Shown here one piece after another: positions 1 to 7,750 of a stretch of 37,861 bases of DNA. The translations under genes and the position numbers were made by a program. The DNA lies in assembly GCA_021272315.1 (NCBI GenBank), contig JAJSLI010000085.1:1-37861 (forward strand), written 5' to 3'. Every line of letters begins with the position of its first letter. The stretch's first letter is position 1. The notes beneath the pieces were generated by a model, which was not told where the DNA came from, ran no database searches, and worked only from the letters and a program-made list of their open reading frames with translations. The DNA is from Methylacidiphilales bacterium (GTDB lineage Bacteria; Verrucomicrobiota; Verrucomicrobiia; Methylacidiphilales; UBA1321).

Positions 1-125
1 AGGATCAGACGATCTGACCGCCGCCGGTTGGGGCCAAGTTGCAATCTTGACTCCAACTCTCTCGGTTGGGTTAAGACCCCAAGTTCATCCCAGCAGCCTT
101 AATCCGTCCAGAAATACAGATACAA

Positions 126-171
126 GGATCAGCTTCCACGAAAGTCGTGAATAACTTCCGGAGGCTGATCC
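126..171. repeat. Large imperfect hairpin in the leading intergenic region
   Basis: Bases 126-137 (GGATCAGCTTCC) pair with 160-171 (GGAGGCTGATCC) over 12 positions with one G-T wobble. A small inner hairpin, CACGA/TCGTG, lies at 137-149. The right arm runs directly into the REP-like unit at 167-191, so the two probably form one composite intergenic element. No gene is seen from base 1 to 305, so a role as the terminator of an upstream gene cannot be judged. Confidence 0.55.
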
Positions 172-191
172 CTCGACGGGCTCGGGATGAC
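167..191 (+). repeat. REP-like palindromic unit, copy 1
   Basis: A 25-base unit beginning GATCCCTCGAC and ending GGGATGAC. A related unit lies in the opposite orientation at 20695-20719; by hand alignment 20 of 25 positions match and all five differences are transitions. Units of the type GATCC-TCGAC-GCTC-GGATGA are dispersed intergenic repeats in many bacterial genomes. The function here is unknown. Confidence 0.5.
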
Positions 192-305
192 AGAATTTTC
201 AAAATGTACCACTACCGATCAGCCGTCGTATTGACACCCAACTGCATGGGGGATAAGCAATATAACCTGTGGGGGCTTGCCTCTTGACAAGCCGTTCCGC
301 CGTTT

Positions 306-671
306 ATGCAAGACCCCATTCAATTGGTTCCCTCCGGGCAGGCGGAAAAATTGGACTTCGACTGGGGGGGCCTCACCTGGTACGCGAGCGGTTCCCTCGG
401 CAACAGCACGGAGGTGACGGTGGGGCGCTGCCTGCTCAAACCCGGTTGCAGCAATTTCCGCCACTACCACCCGAATTGCAGCGAAATCCTGGTCGTCATG
501 CAGGGCAAGATCCGCCACACCATGGCCGATGGCACGGAATCAGAAATGAATCCGGGCGATACCGTGACCATCCGGCCGCATGTCTGGCATTGCGCCACCA
601 ACATTGGCCCTTCGGAAGCGCTCCTGTTCATTGTCTTCACCTCCGCCGATCGCCAGACCGTCGGGGAATGA
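306..671 (+). CDS. Small cupin-domain protein
   Basis: A 121-residue single-domain cupin. Motif 1 is visible as HYHPNCSE (H53, H55, E60) followed by G67, and motif 2 as PGDTVTIRPHVWH with H95, so a complete 3-His/1-Glu metal site is present. Such stand-alone cupins are small-molecule binders, isomerases or dioxygenases; the substrate cannot be read from the sequence. It lies 21 bp upstream of the Gfo/Idh/MocA gene on the same strand, and the pair looks cotranscribed, suggesting a shared sugar or polyol substrate. No good ribosome-binding site precedes the ATG. The cupin fold is clear; the role is not. Confidence 0.75.
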   Translation: MQDPIQLVPSGQAEKLDFDWGGLTWYASGSLGNSTEVTVGRCLLKPGCSNFRHYHPNCSEILVVMQGKIRHTMADGTESEMNPGDTVTIRPHVWHCATNIGPSEALLFIVFTSADRQTVGE

Positions 672-692
672 TTTCGAATTATTTTTCCAGCC

Positions 693-1775
693 GTGTCCAT
701 CACCTATAACTACGAATACAGCCGCAAGCTGCGGGTTTGTTTTATCGGTGCCGGGCAACACGCTTTCCGCAACATCTTTCCCACGTTCGCCTTTGCGCCG
801 GTCGAGCTCACGGCCGTTTGCGATCTCGATCCCGAGCGGGCCGGGAATTGCGCGCGCCTCTTCGGTGCGTTGAGAACCTACACCAGCCACCTTGAGATGC
901 TGGCCAAAGAAAAACCGGACCTGGTTTTTATCGTGACCAGCTATGATGCCCAGGGTCTGCCGGTTTACCCCGCCCTGGCCATGGACTGCCTGCGAGCGGG
1001 GGCCCATGCCTGGATCGAAAAGCCGCCGGCAGGGACTTCGGCGGAAATCCGCGAAATGATGCGCGTCAGCGCGGAAACGGGACGCCACGTCGCGGTCGGT
1101 CTCAAGAAGATGTTTTTCCCCGCCAACCTGAAGGCGAAAGGACTTTCGGAACGGCCTTCCTTTGGCCGCATCAATTGCATCACCGCGCGCTATCCGCAGC
1201 AGCTCCCGCCCCACGAAGAGCGGGCGGACAACCACAAGATGGTTTACTTCCTCGATCACATGGTGCATCCCCACTCAGTTCTCCTGCTTCTGGGCGGCCC
1301 ACTCGAATCGCTCTTCGTGACCCGAAGCGCCTCGGGCGCCGCGACGGTATCGCTCCGCTTCAAAAGCGGCGCGATCGGCAATCTGATCCTCAGCCACGGG
1401 CAGTCCGGCAGCTCCTTCTTCGAGCGAACGGAAATCATCGGCGAGGGTGAAAATGTGGTCGTCGACAACAACATCCGTGTCACGCTTTACCGGAGCGGCC
1501 GGCAAACGGCGGGCTACGGTCGCTCCGGCGACTATTTCAGCCTCTACGAAGACGAATCCGGCCCGCTGCACTGGGAACCCGAATTTTCCCTCGGTCAGCT
1601 CCACAACAAAGGGCTTTTTCTTCTCGGTTACGCTCCGGAAGTGATTCATTACACCACCCGGCTGCTGGAAGGCAAAGGCCCCGAATACGGCACCCTCGAA
1701 GATGCGCTCGAAATGCTTCTCATCTACGAAGCCTACCGCAAACCCGACGGTCATGTTCACTTCATCGGGAAATAG
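693..1775 (+). CDS. Gfo/Idh/MocA family NAD(P)-dependent oxidoreductase
   Basis: A 360-residue protein with an N-terminal Rossmann fold (VCFIGAGQHAFRNI, residues about 15-28, then AVCDLDPERA), the family motif EKP at 109-111 (WIEKPPAG) and the C-terminal alpha/beta domain usual for the family. Members oxidise or reduce sugars, inositols and related polyols with NAD(P). The start is a GTG at 693; no better in-frame ATG lies near the Rossmann fold. It follows the small cupin gene closely and is convergent with the URO-D gene at 1856. The substrate is unknown. In this island it may act on a methylated or oxidised sugar-like compound, but that is inference only. Confidence 0.87.
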   Translation: MSITYNYEYSRKLRVCFIGAGQHAFRNIFPTFAFAPVELTAVCDLDPERAGNCARLFGALRTYTSHLEMLAKEKPDLVFIVTSYDAQGLPVYPALAMDCLRAGAHAWIEKPPAGTSAEIREMMRVSAETGRHVAVGLKKMFFPANLKAKGLSERPSFGRINCITARYPQQLPPHEERADNHKMVYFLDHMVHPHSVLLLLGGPLESLFVTRSASGAATVSLRFKSGAIGNLILSHGQSGSSFFERTEIIGEGENVVVDNNIRVTLYRSGRQTAGYGRSGDYFSLYEDESGPLHWEPEFSLGQLHNKGLFLLGYAPEVIHYTTRLLEGKGPEYGTLEDALEMLLIYEAYRKPDGHVHFIGK

Positions 1776-1782
1776 GCGGAAC

Positions 1783-1806
1783 GGGCAGAAACACCGTTTT
1801 TATATT
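1783..1806 (+). terminator. Weak candidate terminator after the oxidoreductase gene
   Basis: A short ACGG/CCGT stem is followed directly by a run of Ts about 20 bp after the stop codon at 1775, in an 80-bp gap between convergent genes. The stem is only 4 bp, so this is weak. Confidence 0.25.
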
Positions 1807-1855
1807 ATCTTCAGGCTGATGCGATAGACGGTAGGCGGGTGAGGCAACGGTTTTT

Positions 1856-2956
1856 TTAGTACCGGCATTCGCGGGCGGCCTCGGCGAAAGCCTGCAGGTT
1901 CTCGGGCGCGCCGTGAAAGAAATGGTCCGAGGGCGCGAGAATGTAACCGGCATGGTCCCTGGTCGCCTCGAAGCAATCGAAGACCAGCTTGCGAGCCATG
2001 GCCGGTGTGCCGTGTTCAAGGCCGGCATTCTGATCGAACCCGCCAATGAAAAAGAGGCGGTCTCCGACGCGGCGGGAGGCTTCCCGCAGGTCGCAGTCGC
2101 CACCCATCGAGGGCGGCGTCATGGTTTCGAGTCCGTGCGCCCCGTTTTGCACCACGAAATCGAGCATGTGCATGAGGCCGCCACAGAGGTGGTAGACGAT
2201 TTTCAGGCCGACGGCGCGCAAGGCGGCGTGCTGCCGTTGATCGTAGGGCAGGCAGAATTCCTCGAACATTTTCGGGCTGATCACCGTGTTGGAACCGGCG
2301 CCACCCCCCGTTTCAACCATGTCGGCGGGCGTGCCCTGCCACATCTCGGTCACGCGCAAGGTGCGTCGCAGGATCGATTCGAGGGCATGATGGACAAATC
2401 CGGGTTCGTCCATCGCCAGCATGATGGCGGGCTCGACGTCGACGAGCATGCAGAAGCTCTGCCAGGGGCTGCCCTGTCCGGGACTGTAGGGATGGCTGCG
2501 CACGATGCCTTTGTCGCCCAGCTTGTCCCGTGCGGCCTGGATTTTTTCGAAATTTGCGGCGACAGGCACCGGGTTGAACCGGTCCCACAACTCAAAATCG
2601 GCTTCGTCCTTGATGATGTGTTCGGTGATCCAACCGGTGATTTCATTCCAGGCCCCGGCATGATGGAGTTTGCCCTTGGGCGTGGTGATGGTCTCCTCCC
2701 AACCGTGATTGCCCTGCGCATTCACGCCCAATTCACGCCGGTCTATTTGCCATTTGGCGAGATCGGCCTCGGCGTAGGTGTAATCGGGCGAGACGTAGAT
2801 GGCGTAGTCCAGGCCGAACCTGGCGTTGGCTTCGTACCAATCGATGCCGCCAAGGTAATGGTTCCGGTAATAGTCCATCCAGCCATGCACTTGGCAGGGA
2901 AGGCGGTCAGGCCGGCCGTTTTCCAAGGCGATAAGCATTCGTTCCCGTGAGGTCAT
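1856..2956 (-). CDS. URO-D family methyltransferase-like protein (paralogue 1)
   Basis: A 366-residue protein of the uroporphyrinogen decarboxylase/MtaA superfamily, starting MTSRERMLIALENGRPDR, the typical N-terminus of this family. An H-x-C motif (YHLCGG, His and Cys near 256 and 258) matches the first two zinc ligands of MtaA/MtbA-type enzymes. The third, a Cys near the C-terminus, is absent: the equivalent stretch reads LAPSDHFFHGAP. The ATG at 2956 is preferred over a TTG two codons upstream. It lies downstream of an AraC gene on the same strand, separated by 214 bp. True HemE is unlikely given the island and the absence of other heme genes. It is probably a corrinoid-linked methyltransferase or a paralogue with altered chemistry; the substrate is unknown. 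Confidence 0.82.
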   Translation of the reverse strand: MTSRERMLIALENGRPDRLPCQVHGWMDYYRNHYLGGIDWYEANARFGLDYAIYVSPDYTYAEADLAKWQIDRRELGVNAQGNHGWEETITTPKGKLHHAGAWNEITGWITEHIIKDEADFELWDRFNPVPVAANFEKIQAARDKLGDKGIVRSHPYSPGQGSPWQSFCMLVDVEPAIMLAMDEPGFVHHALESILRRTLRVTEMWQGTPADMVETGGGAGSNTVISPKMFEEFCLPYDQRQHAALRAVGLKIVYHLCGGLMHMLDFVVQNGAHGLETMTPPSMGGDCDLREASRRVGDRLFFIGGFDQNAGLEHGTPAMARKLVFDCFEATRDHAGYILAPSDHFFHGAPENLQAFAEAARECRY

Positions 2957-3176
2957 GGGCAATGCAGCTACTATGCGTGGCAGAAGAGATTATTTCTTCC
3001 CTTGGAGTGATAAATTATTATCCTACAGTGATATTAGCAGACTTCGTCTGAAAAACTCGCTGGTTGCAGTACTTTTTAGAGATGGGGGCGCTTCATTTCT
3101 TCTGCTTTTTAAGAATTCGCCATACTCGTGTGACTTTACAAAAGTTTCCCCTATTATTCGTCCGGGTAGAGAGGAC

Positions 3177-4007
3177 CTAAAGCAACTTGCGATGGGAGAG
3201 ACGATAGCGCCTCGGAGTAGTTCCCGTCCGGCTTCGGAACAGGCTGTAAAAGTGACTCAGGTTTTCGATGCCACAATCGAGGGCGATATGGAGAATGCCT
3301 TGATCGCCCATCTCAAGTTGACGTTTTGCGTAAGCCAGGCGGACTCCATTGACATAATCGGTGGGAGTCATCCCCAGATGATGACGGACGGTGCGGGCTA
3401 CGTGTTCCCGGCTGCGTCCACACAAGCGCAAAAACTCCCCGACTCCTTCCGAAAAATGGTTCGGATTCTGGATGGCCTGACACGCCCGCGCCAGCCAGTC
3501 GGGGGCATCGTCCAACGAAGCATCCTTTGGGCTCAGGCGTAGCTCAGCCAGCAAGTTCAAGAGAAACCGTTCGAGGTAAAGACGCTCGCGTGGAGATTGG
3601 GAAAGCTCGTCGGCCCACCGGTTAAAGCGCCGCAGCCGTGATGGCTCGATCTGTTGCGCGGCTGGATATTTTTCCGATGGCGAAAAGGCCCACTTCCGCC
3701 CGCGAAAATAGCGGGAGTGAAGAAAATCAAGTGTCTCCCGGGGGAAGGCAATATTAGTCAGTTCCAGTGCATCGGGACCGGTCGGATGGATGCCGTGGCA
3801 ATCGGTTGGACGCATCAGAATCAGGCTTCCCGGTTGCAGCGGGAACGAAACGTCGTTGACCCTGTGAATGCCGTGGCCCGCATTGATCCAAAAAATTTCC
3901 GCAAAGTCGTGCCCATGGTAGGGGGTTGATTGAGGGCCATTTTTGCTATGGCGAGCGGCATGAAACGCCGCTTGGCCAGCGATATTGTCCCAGCGCAAAA
4001 TCGTCAT
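3177..4007 (-). CDS. AraC family transcriptional regulator with cupin sensor domain
   Basis: A 276-residue regulator. The N-terminal half is a cupin-like sensing domain (HGHDFAEIFWINAGHGIHRV, then LQPGSLILMRP). The C-terminal about 100 residues hold the two helix-turn-helix motifs of the AraC family, including LAYAKRQLEMGDQGILHIALDCG and FYSLFRSRTGTTPRRYR. It is divergent from the dioxygenase gene at 4080 across 72 bp and lies upstream of the URO-D gene at 1856 on the same strand, so it probably controls one or both. The ligand is unknown, but a cupin sensor fits a small organic effector such as a sugar. Confidence 0.9.
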   Translation of the reverse strand: MTILRWDNIAGQAAFHAARHSKNGPQSTPYHGHDFAEIFWINAGHGIHRVNDVSFPLQPGSLILMRPTDCHGIHPTGPDALELTNIAFPRETLDFLHSRYFRGRKWAFSPSEKYPAAQQIEPSRLRRFNRWADELSQSPRERLYLERFLLNLLAELRLSPKDASLDDAPDWLARACQAIQNPNHFSEGVGEFLRLCGRSREHVARTVRHHLGMTPTDYVNGVRLAYAKRQLEMGDQGILHIALDCGIENLSHFYSLFRSRTGTTPRRYRLSHRKLL

Positions 4008-4044
4008 GACATCACTCTAGCATAATAAATAGTCACAACACGAA

Positions 4045-4058
4045 AAGAACCGTTTCTT
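4045..4058. promoter_or_regulatory. Inverted repeat in the AraC/dioxygenase divergent promoter region
   Basis: AAGAA-CCGT-TTCTT, a 5-bp-arm palindrome inside the 72-bp gap between the divergent AraC (ends at 4007) and dioxygenase (starts at 4080) genes. It could be an operator. The short arms mean chance is possible. Confidence 0.3.
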
Positions 4059-4079
4059 GAAATACATTAACTTCATCTC

Positions 4080-4904
4080 ATGAAACCCACTGTCATCGAA
4101 CCCCGTCTTACCTCCCAGCAAGTCGAAGCTTACCGTCGAGACGGCTATCTCATCCACGACAAGCCCGTCCTGCCGCAGGAAAAATTTCTCGGCTTGAAGA
4201 CCTGTTTTGAAAAAATCCTCGCCGATCTGCCCGCTGAGGAGCGTCCCGAGGCCATGGATGTTCCTCATTTCATGCACCCTGAGCTTTTTGAATGGGCCTT
4301 TCACGATGCCATTCTCGACCTGGTCGAGCCAATCGTCGGATCGAACATTGCTCTCTTCTCAACCCACTTCATCTGCAAACCGAAAGGCAACGGACGCCGG
4401 GTTCCCTGGCATGAAGATTCAGCCTACTGGAAAGGTCAGGTTGATCCCATGGAAGTCGTCACCGTTTGGCTTGCGCTCGATCCCTCTCTGAAACAAAACG
4501 GTTGCATGATGGTTATTCCCTGCACCCACCGGACGGGCCGACGCGGTTTTTCCGATTACAGCAATGTCGATCCGGCGAAAAATGTTTTCGTCAATGAAAT
4601 CATCCAGGAACACCGGGACGACAGCCGCCGCGTCTACGTCGAGCTTCAACCCAATCATTGCTCCCTTCACGACGGACGCATTCAGCACGGTTCGGAACCT
4701 AATACATCGACGCTGCGCCGTTGCGGTTGGACGCTTCGCTTTACCTCGACTGCGGTAAAATTCGCGGATTTTAAGGGCGCGCACCAAGTGTACCTCGCCC
4801 GGGGCCGCGATCTAGGCGGCAATATCTATGCTGATCCGACCAAAGCGTATCCCGAGGTAATGGCCGCACGTGGAGCGTCAACCCGGTACAAGAACTCGCA
4901 TTAG
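4080..4904 (+). CDS. PhyH-type Fe(II)/2-oxoglutarate dioxygenase (copy 1)
   Basis: A 274-residue phytanoyl-CoA dioxygenase family protein. The iron-binding facial triad is visible as H111-E-D113 (PWHEDSAYW) and H203 (IQHGSEPN), with downstream Arg residues (TLRRCGWTLRF) able to bind 2-oxoglutarate. Members hydroxylate small molecules using O2 and 2-oxoglutarate; the family also includes ectoine hydroxylase and natural-product enzymes. It is transcribed away from the AraC gene at 3177, which is its likely regulator. An O2-dependent enzyme beside a typically anaerobic corrinoid pathway is notable. Oxidative demethylation or hydroxylation of a methylated substrate is plausible but unproven. Confidence 0.87.
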   Translation: MKPTVIEPRLTSQQVEAYRRDGYLIHDKPVLPQEKFLGLKTCFEKILADLPAEERPEAMDVPHFMHPELFEWAFHDAILDLVEPIVGSNIALFSTHFICKPKGNGRRVPWHEDSAYWKGQVDPMEVVTVWLALDPSLKQNGCMMVIPCTHRTGRRGFSDYSNVDPAKNVFVNEIIQEHRDDSRRVYVELQPNHCSLHDGRIQHGSEPNTSTLRRCGWTLRFTSTAVKFADFKGAHQVYLARGRDLGGNIYADPTKAYPEVMAARGASTRYKNSH

Positions 4905-5136
4905 GTTCCACCCGGAAATATTCTCAATTCGGATGGTCCCGGCACCGCGGCGGCAGGCCAAGGAAGCCCGTCCGTACAGCCCGTCTATTTTTCTCATGCT
5001 GGATCGGAACCTTCGAACCAAAACCCGCAAGTCCCTTGGAAGATCTATCAGGCCATCGTCGGGCTGATTTTAAAACAAGGAAACTGCGGCTATCTGCCCA
5101 GCATTTCTTGTGAAGCAACCAAATAAGTTTACGCAC
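4905..5136. other. Intergenic stretch without a supported gene
   Basis: No convincing coding sequence is seen between the dioxygenase stop and the repeat element at 5137. Short ORFs here have no recognisable features. Confidence 0.5.
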
Positions 5137-5237
5137 GCCCGTCATCTTGAATTGAGCGCGGTGAAATCGAAGGAACCATTCAATAGATCGAAAAAGACAT
5201 GCCGAACTGATTCCTCGAGAAGATCGAGATGATGGGC
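5137..5237. repeat. REP-like element with 14-bp terminal inverted repeats
   Basis: The left end is GCCCGTCATCTTGA (5137-5150). The right end, 5224-5237, reads GCCCATCATCTCGA on the opposite strand, matching at 12 of 14 positions. Inner segments CGAAGGAACC and, on the opposite strand, CGAGGAATC are also related. The arrangement resembles a pair of inverted REP units or a small non-autonomous element, about 55 bp upstream of the activator gene. Confidence 0.5.
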
Positions 5238-5292
5238 TTGTGTAACGTTTCGTTGGAAAGTTTCCAGTCTCTCCGATACCCTTTTTTCACTC

Positions 5293-6954
5293 ATGCCCTC
5301 CGATCGCCTGGAAGTTGTTTTCGCACCGGACAGCACTCGCCGGAAACTGGAGGTTTCCCCCACCCGCACGGAGACTCCTCTGACCACGCTGCTGGCGGAA
5401 ATTGGCAAGAGCCTGAACATGCGCTGCGGCGGACGCGGGCTTTGCCAGGGCTGCCGGGTCCGGTTCCAAAGCGGCGCTCTCCGGCACCTGGCGGATGGGC
5501 GGGTGGTGACGACTTCGGGCGAGACGGAAATTTCCTCGTGTCAATACGCGGCGATACCCGGCGAAAGCGCTGTGATCACGGTTCCGGCAACGTCGCAACT
5601 CGGTCATGCGGCCCAGATCGCGGATGATTTCAAAACGCGCGTGCCGGTGGCGCGGGCTCCGCTTTTCGCACCGCCTGCGGTCGCCGCGGCCATCGATATC
5701 GGCACGACCACCGTGGCCGTGCTGCTGGCCGAGGTCGAGTCCGGGAAGATACTGGCGCGCGCTTCCGCGATGAACCGGCAGATCAGCATGGGCGACAATG
5801 TCGTGACCCGCATCAACCATTGCATGACCGACAAGGTCAATATCTCCGAACTGCAAAAGCTGATCCTGCGCGAAACCGTCCTGCCGCTGCTCCGGAAGGC
5901 TTGCGCGGACGCCGGGTTGGCGCTTGCTGATATCGCCGGACTCGTCATGGCCGGGAATACCGTGATGCTCCACCTTCTGGCCGGAGTCGATCCGACCCCG
6001 ATGGGAGCCGTCCCCTTTACCCCCGCCTTCCTCGATCATCGCCGCCTGCGCGCTTCCGATCTCAATCTGGCCGATATTTTGCCGGCGGACAGGGAAATCC
6101 ATCTTCTGCCGGGTTTGGCGGCCTACATCGGCGCGGACATCAATGCCGGCATCGTCGCCACCGGTATGCATTACGAGGAGGGCCCCAATCTGCTGATCGA
6201 CATCGGCACCAACGGCGAGATCGCGCTTAAATTTGGCGACCGGCTGATCGGCTGCGCGACGGCGGCGGGGCCGGCCTTTGAGGGCGCCGGACTGGCCCGG
6301 GGCACGCGGGCCGTGGACGGCGCCATCGCTGAAATTGAACTGGGCCGCGAACCGTTTGCGTGCCGCCTCAAACGAATCAACGAAAACAAAGGCGGGGCGT
6401 GCCCCGGCATCTGCGGCTCGGCTTACATCGATTTTCTCGGCGAAGGCGTGAGGCATGGCCTCTTCACCCCCGCCGGCCGCTTCGCCCGCGATTTTCTCGT
6501 TGAAAATCCCGATTGCGTGCAGACGATCGACGGCGAACGGGTCTTTGTCCTGCTGCCGTCGCGCGAGAGCCCGACGCAGGCCATCGGCATCTCAGAACTG
6601 GACATCTCGCGGCTGCTTCAAGCCAAGGCGGCGATTGCCGCCGGCTTTTCGACGCTGCTGACGCACGAGGGACTGAAGCCGTCCGACATCCGCAAGCTCT
6701 ACCTGGCGGGAGGTTTCGGCCTCCACCTCAATGTCACCAATGCGATTGCCTGCGGCCTGCTGCCCGGTTTTGTGCCGGAACAAATCGAGGTTGTCGGCAA
6801 TACTTCGCTCGCCGGCGCCTACATGACCTTGCAGGACCGGGGCGTGCTCGACGAGCTGCGCCACAACCAGAATCGGATGGAGGTGGTGGAACTCAATCTC
6901 GACCCCTCCTTCGAGGACTGTTACATCGAGAACCTGATGCTCGAGGTGGATTAG
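5293..6954 (+). CDS. RACo/RamA-like corrinoid protein reductive activator ([2Fe-2S] + ASKHA ATPase)
   Basis: A 553-residue protein. An N-terminal plant-type ferredoxin domain carries C45-x5-C51-x2-C54 and C83 (MRCGGRGLCQGC, then SSCQYAA), enough for one [2Fe-2S] cluster. The rest is the DUF4445/ASKHA fold: DIGTTT at 135-140, AGNTVMLHLLAGVDP near 220, DIGTNGE at 303-309, GPAFEG near 326 and AGGFG near the C-terminus. Relatives (RACo of acetogens, activators of O-demethylases) use ATP to reduce inactive Co(II) corrinoid proteins to Co(I). This is the only such gene in the window, so it probably serves the MtaC-type protein encoded at 12240. Its stop overlaps the convergent DUF1638 stop by 4 bp. 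The family is clear; the partner is inferred. Confidence 0.9.
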   Translation: MPSDRLEVVFAPDSTRRKLEVSPTRTETPLTTLLAEIGKSLNMRCGGRGLCQGCRVRFQSGALRHLADGRVVTTSGETEISSCQYAAIPGESAVITVPATSQLGHAAQIADDFKTRVPVARAPLFAPPAVAAAIDIGTTTVAVLLAEVESGKILARASAMNRQISMGDNVVTRINHCMTDKVNISELQKLILRETVLPLLRKACADAGLALADIAGLVMAGNTVMLHLLAGVDPTPMGAVPFTPAFLDHRRLRASDLNLADILPADREIHLLPGLAAYIGADINAGIVATGMHYEEGPNLLIDIGTNGEIALKFGDRLIGCATAAGPAFEGAGLARGTRAVDGAIAEIELGREPFACRLKRINENKGGACPGICGSAYIDFLGEGVRHGLFTPAGRFARDFLVENPDCVQTIDGERVFVLLPSRESPTQAIGISELDISRLLQAKAAIAAGFSTLLTHEGLKPSDIRKLYLAGGFGLHLNVTNAIACGLLPGFVPEQIEVVGNTSLAGAYMTLQDRGVLDELRHNQNRMEVVELNLDPSFEDCYIENLMLEVD

Positions 6955-7724
6955 AGCGAGCCCGCGGACGGAGAAACCGGCACGGCTTTCATAACTCCGG
7001 CATCGGCGCTGTGCTGGATTTCGCAACCGGGCGGGACAATCAGGAACCGCTCGTCGTCCCATCGCCCTGCGAGCAGGTCGGTCAAGAGCCCGCGATCACC
7101 GGTCTGCCGCTCGAATTTCCAGCCCATCCATTCCACGCACTTTTTCGCGTAGGCTTCATATTCCTTCGAATCGCCGACGTCGAGATCGACATAGGCGCCG
7201 GCTTTGTAGGTCTGCAAGGCCCGCATCTCCTCTTCGAGCAAATACTCGACCTCCTCCTCGTCGAATTTCTGGGTGAACTCGCGCCGCAATCGGGCGAATT
7301 TTTCCGGGCTGGGTGCGCGCTCGGTCCGGTTCCAGCCCGGCGTGTACCAATAGGTTTCCGGCTGCTCTTTTTGCATTTGCAGGTAGCGCTCCTTGCTGCC
7401 GAGGAACAACGTGACGCAATCATGCGCGCGCGCCACAACGAGCGGACAGGTTTGCGCCCGTACGCCAACGAGACCTTTACCGCACAACCCGTAGACGAGG
7501 GCGACGGCGTCAGGCCGGTGCCGGGCCTCAACTTCGGAAATTTTTTTCCCAAGGGTGTCCTTTAGCAGCGCCGGCTTCTCGTGCAAATTCATCTCGAGAA
7601 TTTCGACCGCGACGATATGCGGATAGTCCTTGGCGAAAGTCTCCGCCTCCAGCTTGAGCACTTCGCAGGCGAGAACGACGAGCCTTTGCGGAGGCCGCGG
7701 TAATAGGGAGGCGGCTGCATCCAT
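6951..7724 (-). CDS. DUF1638 domain-containing protein
   Basis: A 257-residue protein matching the DUF1638 family: an N-terminal VVLACEVLKLE segment with a conserved Cys, a central LVYGLCGKGLVG, then ARAHDCVTLFLGSKERY and, near the C-terminus, DERFLIVPPGCEI. DUF1638 genes recur beside corrinoid methyltransferase and activator genes, but no biochemical function is firmly assigned as far as I know. It is the third gene of a minus-strand unit (dioxygenase 9804, URO-D 8833, this gene), 26 bp after the URO-D stop. Its 3' end overlaps the activator gene by 4 bp in convergent orientation. A role in corrinoid or methyl-group handling is inferred from context. Confidence 0.8.
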   Translation of the reverse strand: MDAAASLLPRPPQRLVVLACEVLKLEAETFAKDYPHIVAVEILEMNLHEKPALLKDTLGKKISEVEARHRPDAVALVYGLCGKGLVGVRAQTCPLVVARAHDCVTLFLGSKERYLQMQKEQPETYWYTPGWNRTERAPSPEKFARLRREFTQKFDEEEVEYLLEEEMRALQTYKAGAYVDLDVGDSKEYEAYAKKCVEWMGWKFERQTGDRGLLTDLLAGRWDDERFLIVPPGCEIQHSADAGVMKAVPVSPSAGSL

Positions 7725-7750
7725 GGTTGGAGCCTATCTCCACCGCCGCA

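Noticed and set aside
1913-2950. Long plus-strand ORF antisense to URO-D paralogue 1
   Set aside because: The minus strand has the URO-D fold and H-x-C motif; the plus frame is a codon-bias shadow. The same applies to plus-strand ORFs at 7829-9004 and 18548-19591.
1856-2956. True uroporphyrinogen decarboxylase (hemE) for any of the six URO-D genes
   Set aside because: Zinc-motif remnants, the corrinoid gene context and absence of other heme genes favour the methyltransferase-like branch.
3038-3050. CAGAC-TTC-GTCTG hairpin between the AraC and URO-D genes
   Set aside because: No T tract follows on either strand, so it is not a convincing terminator; arms are short for an operator.
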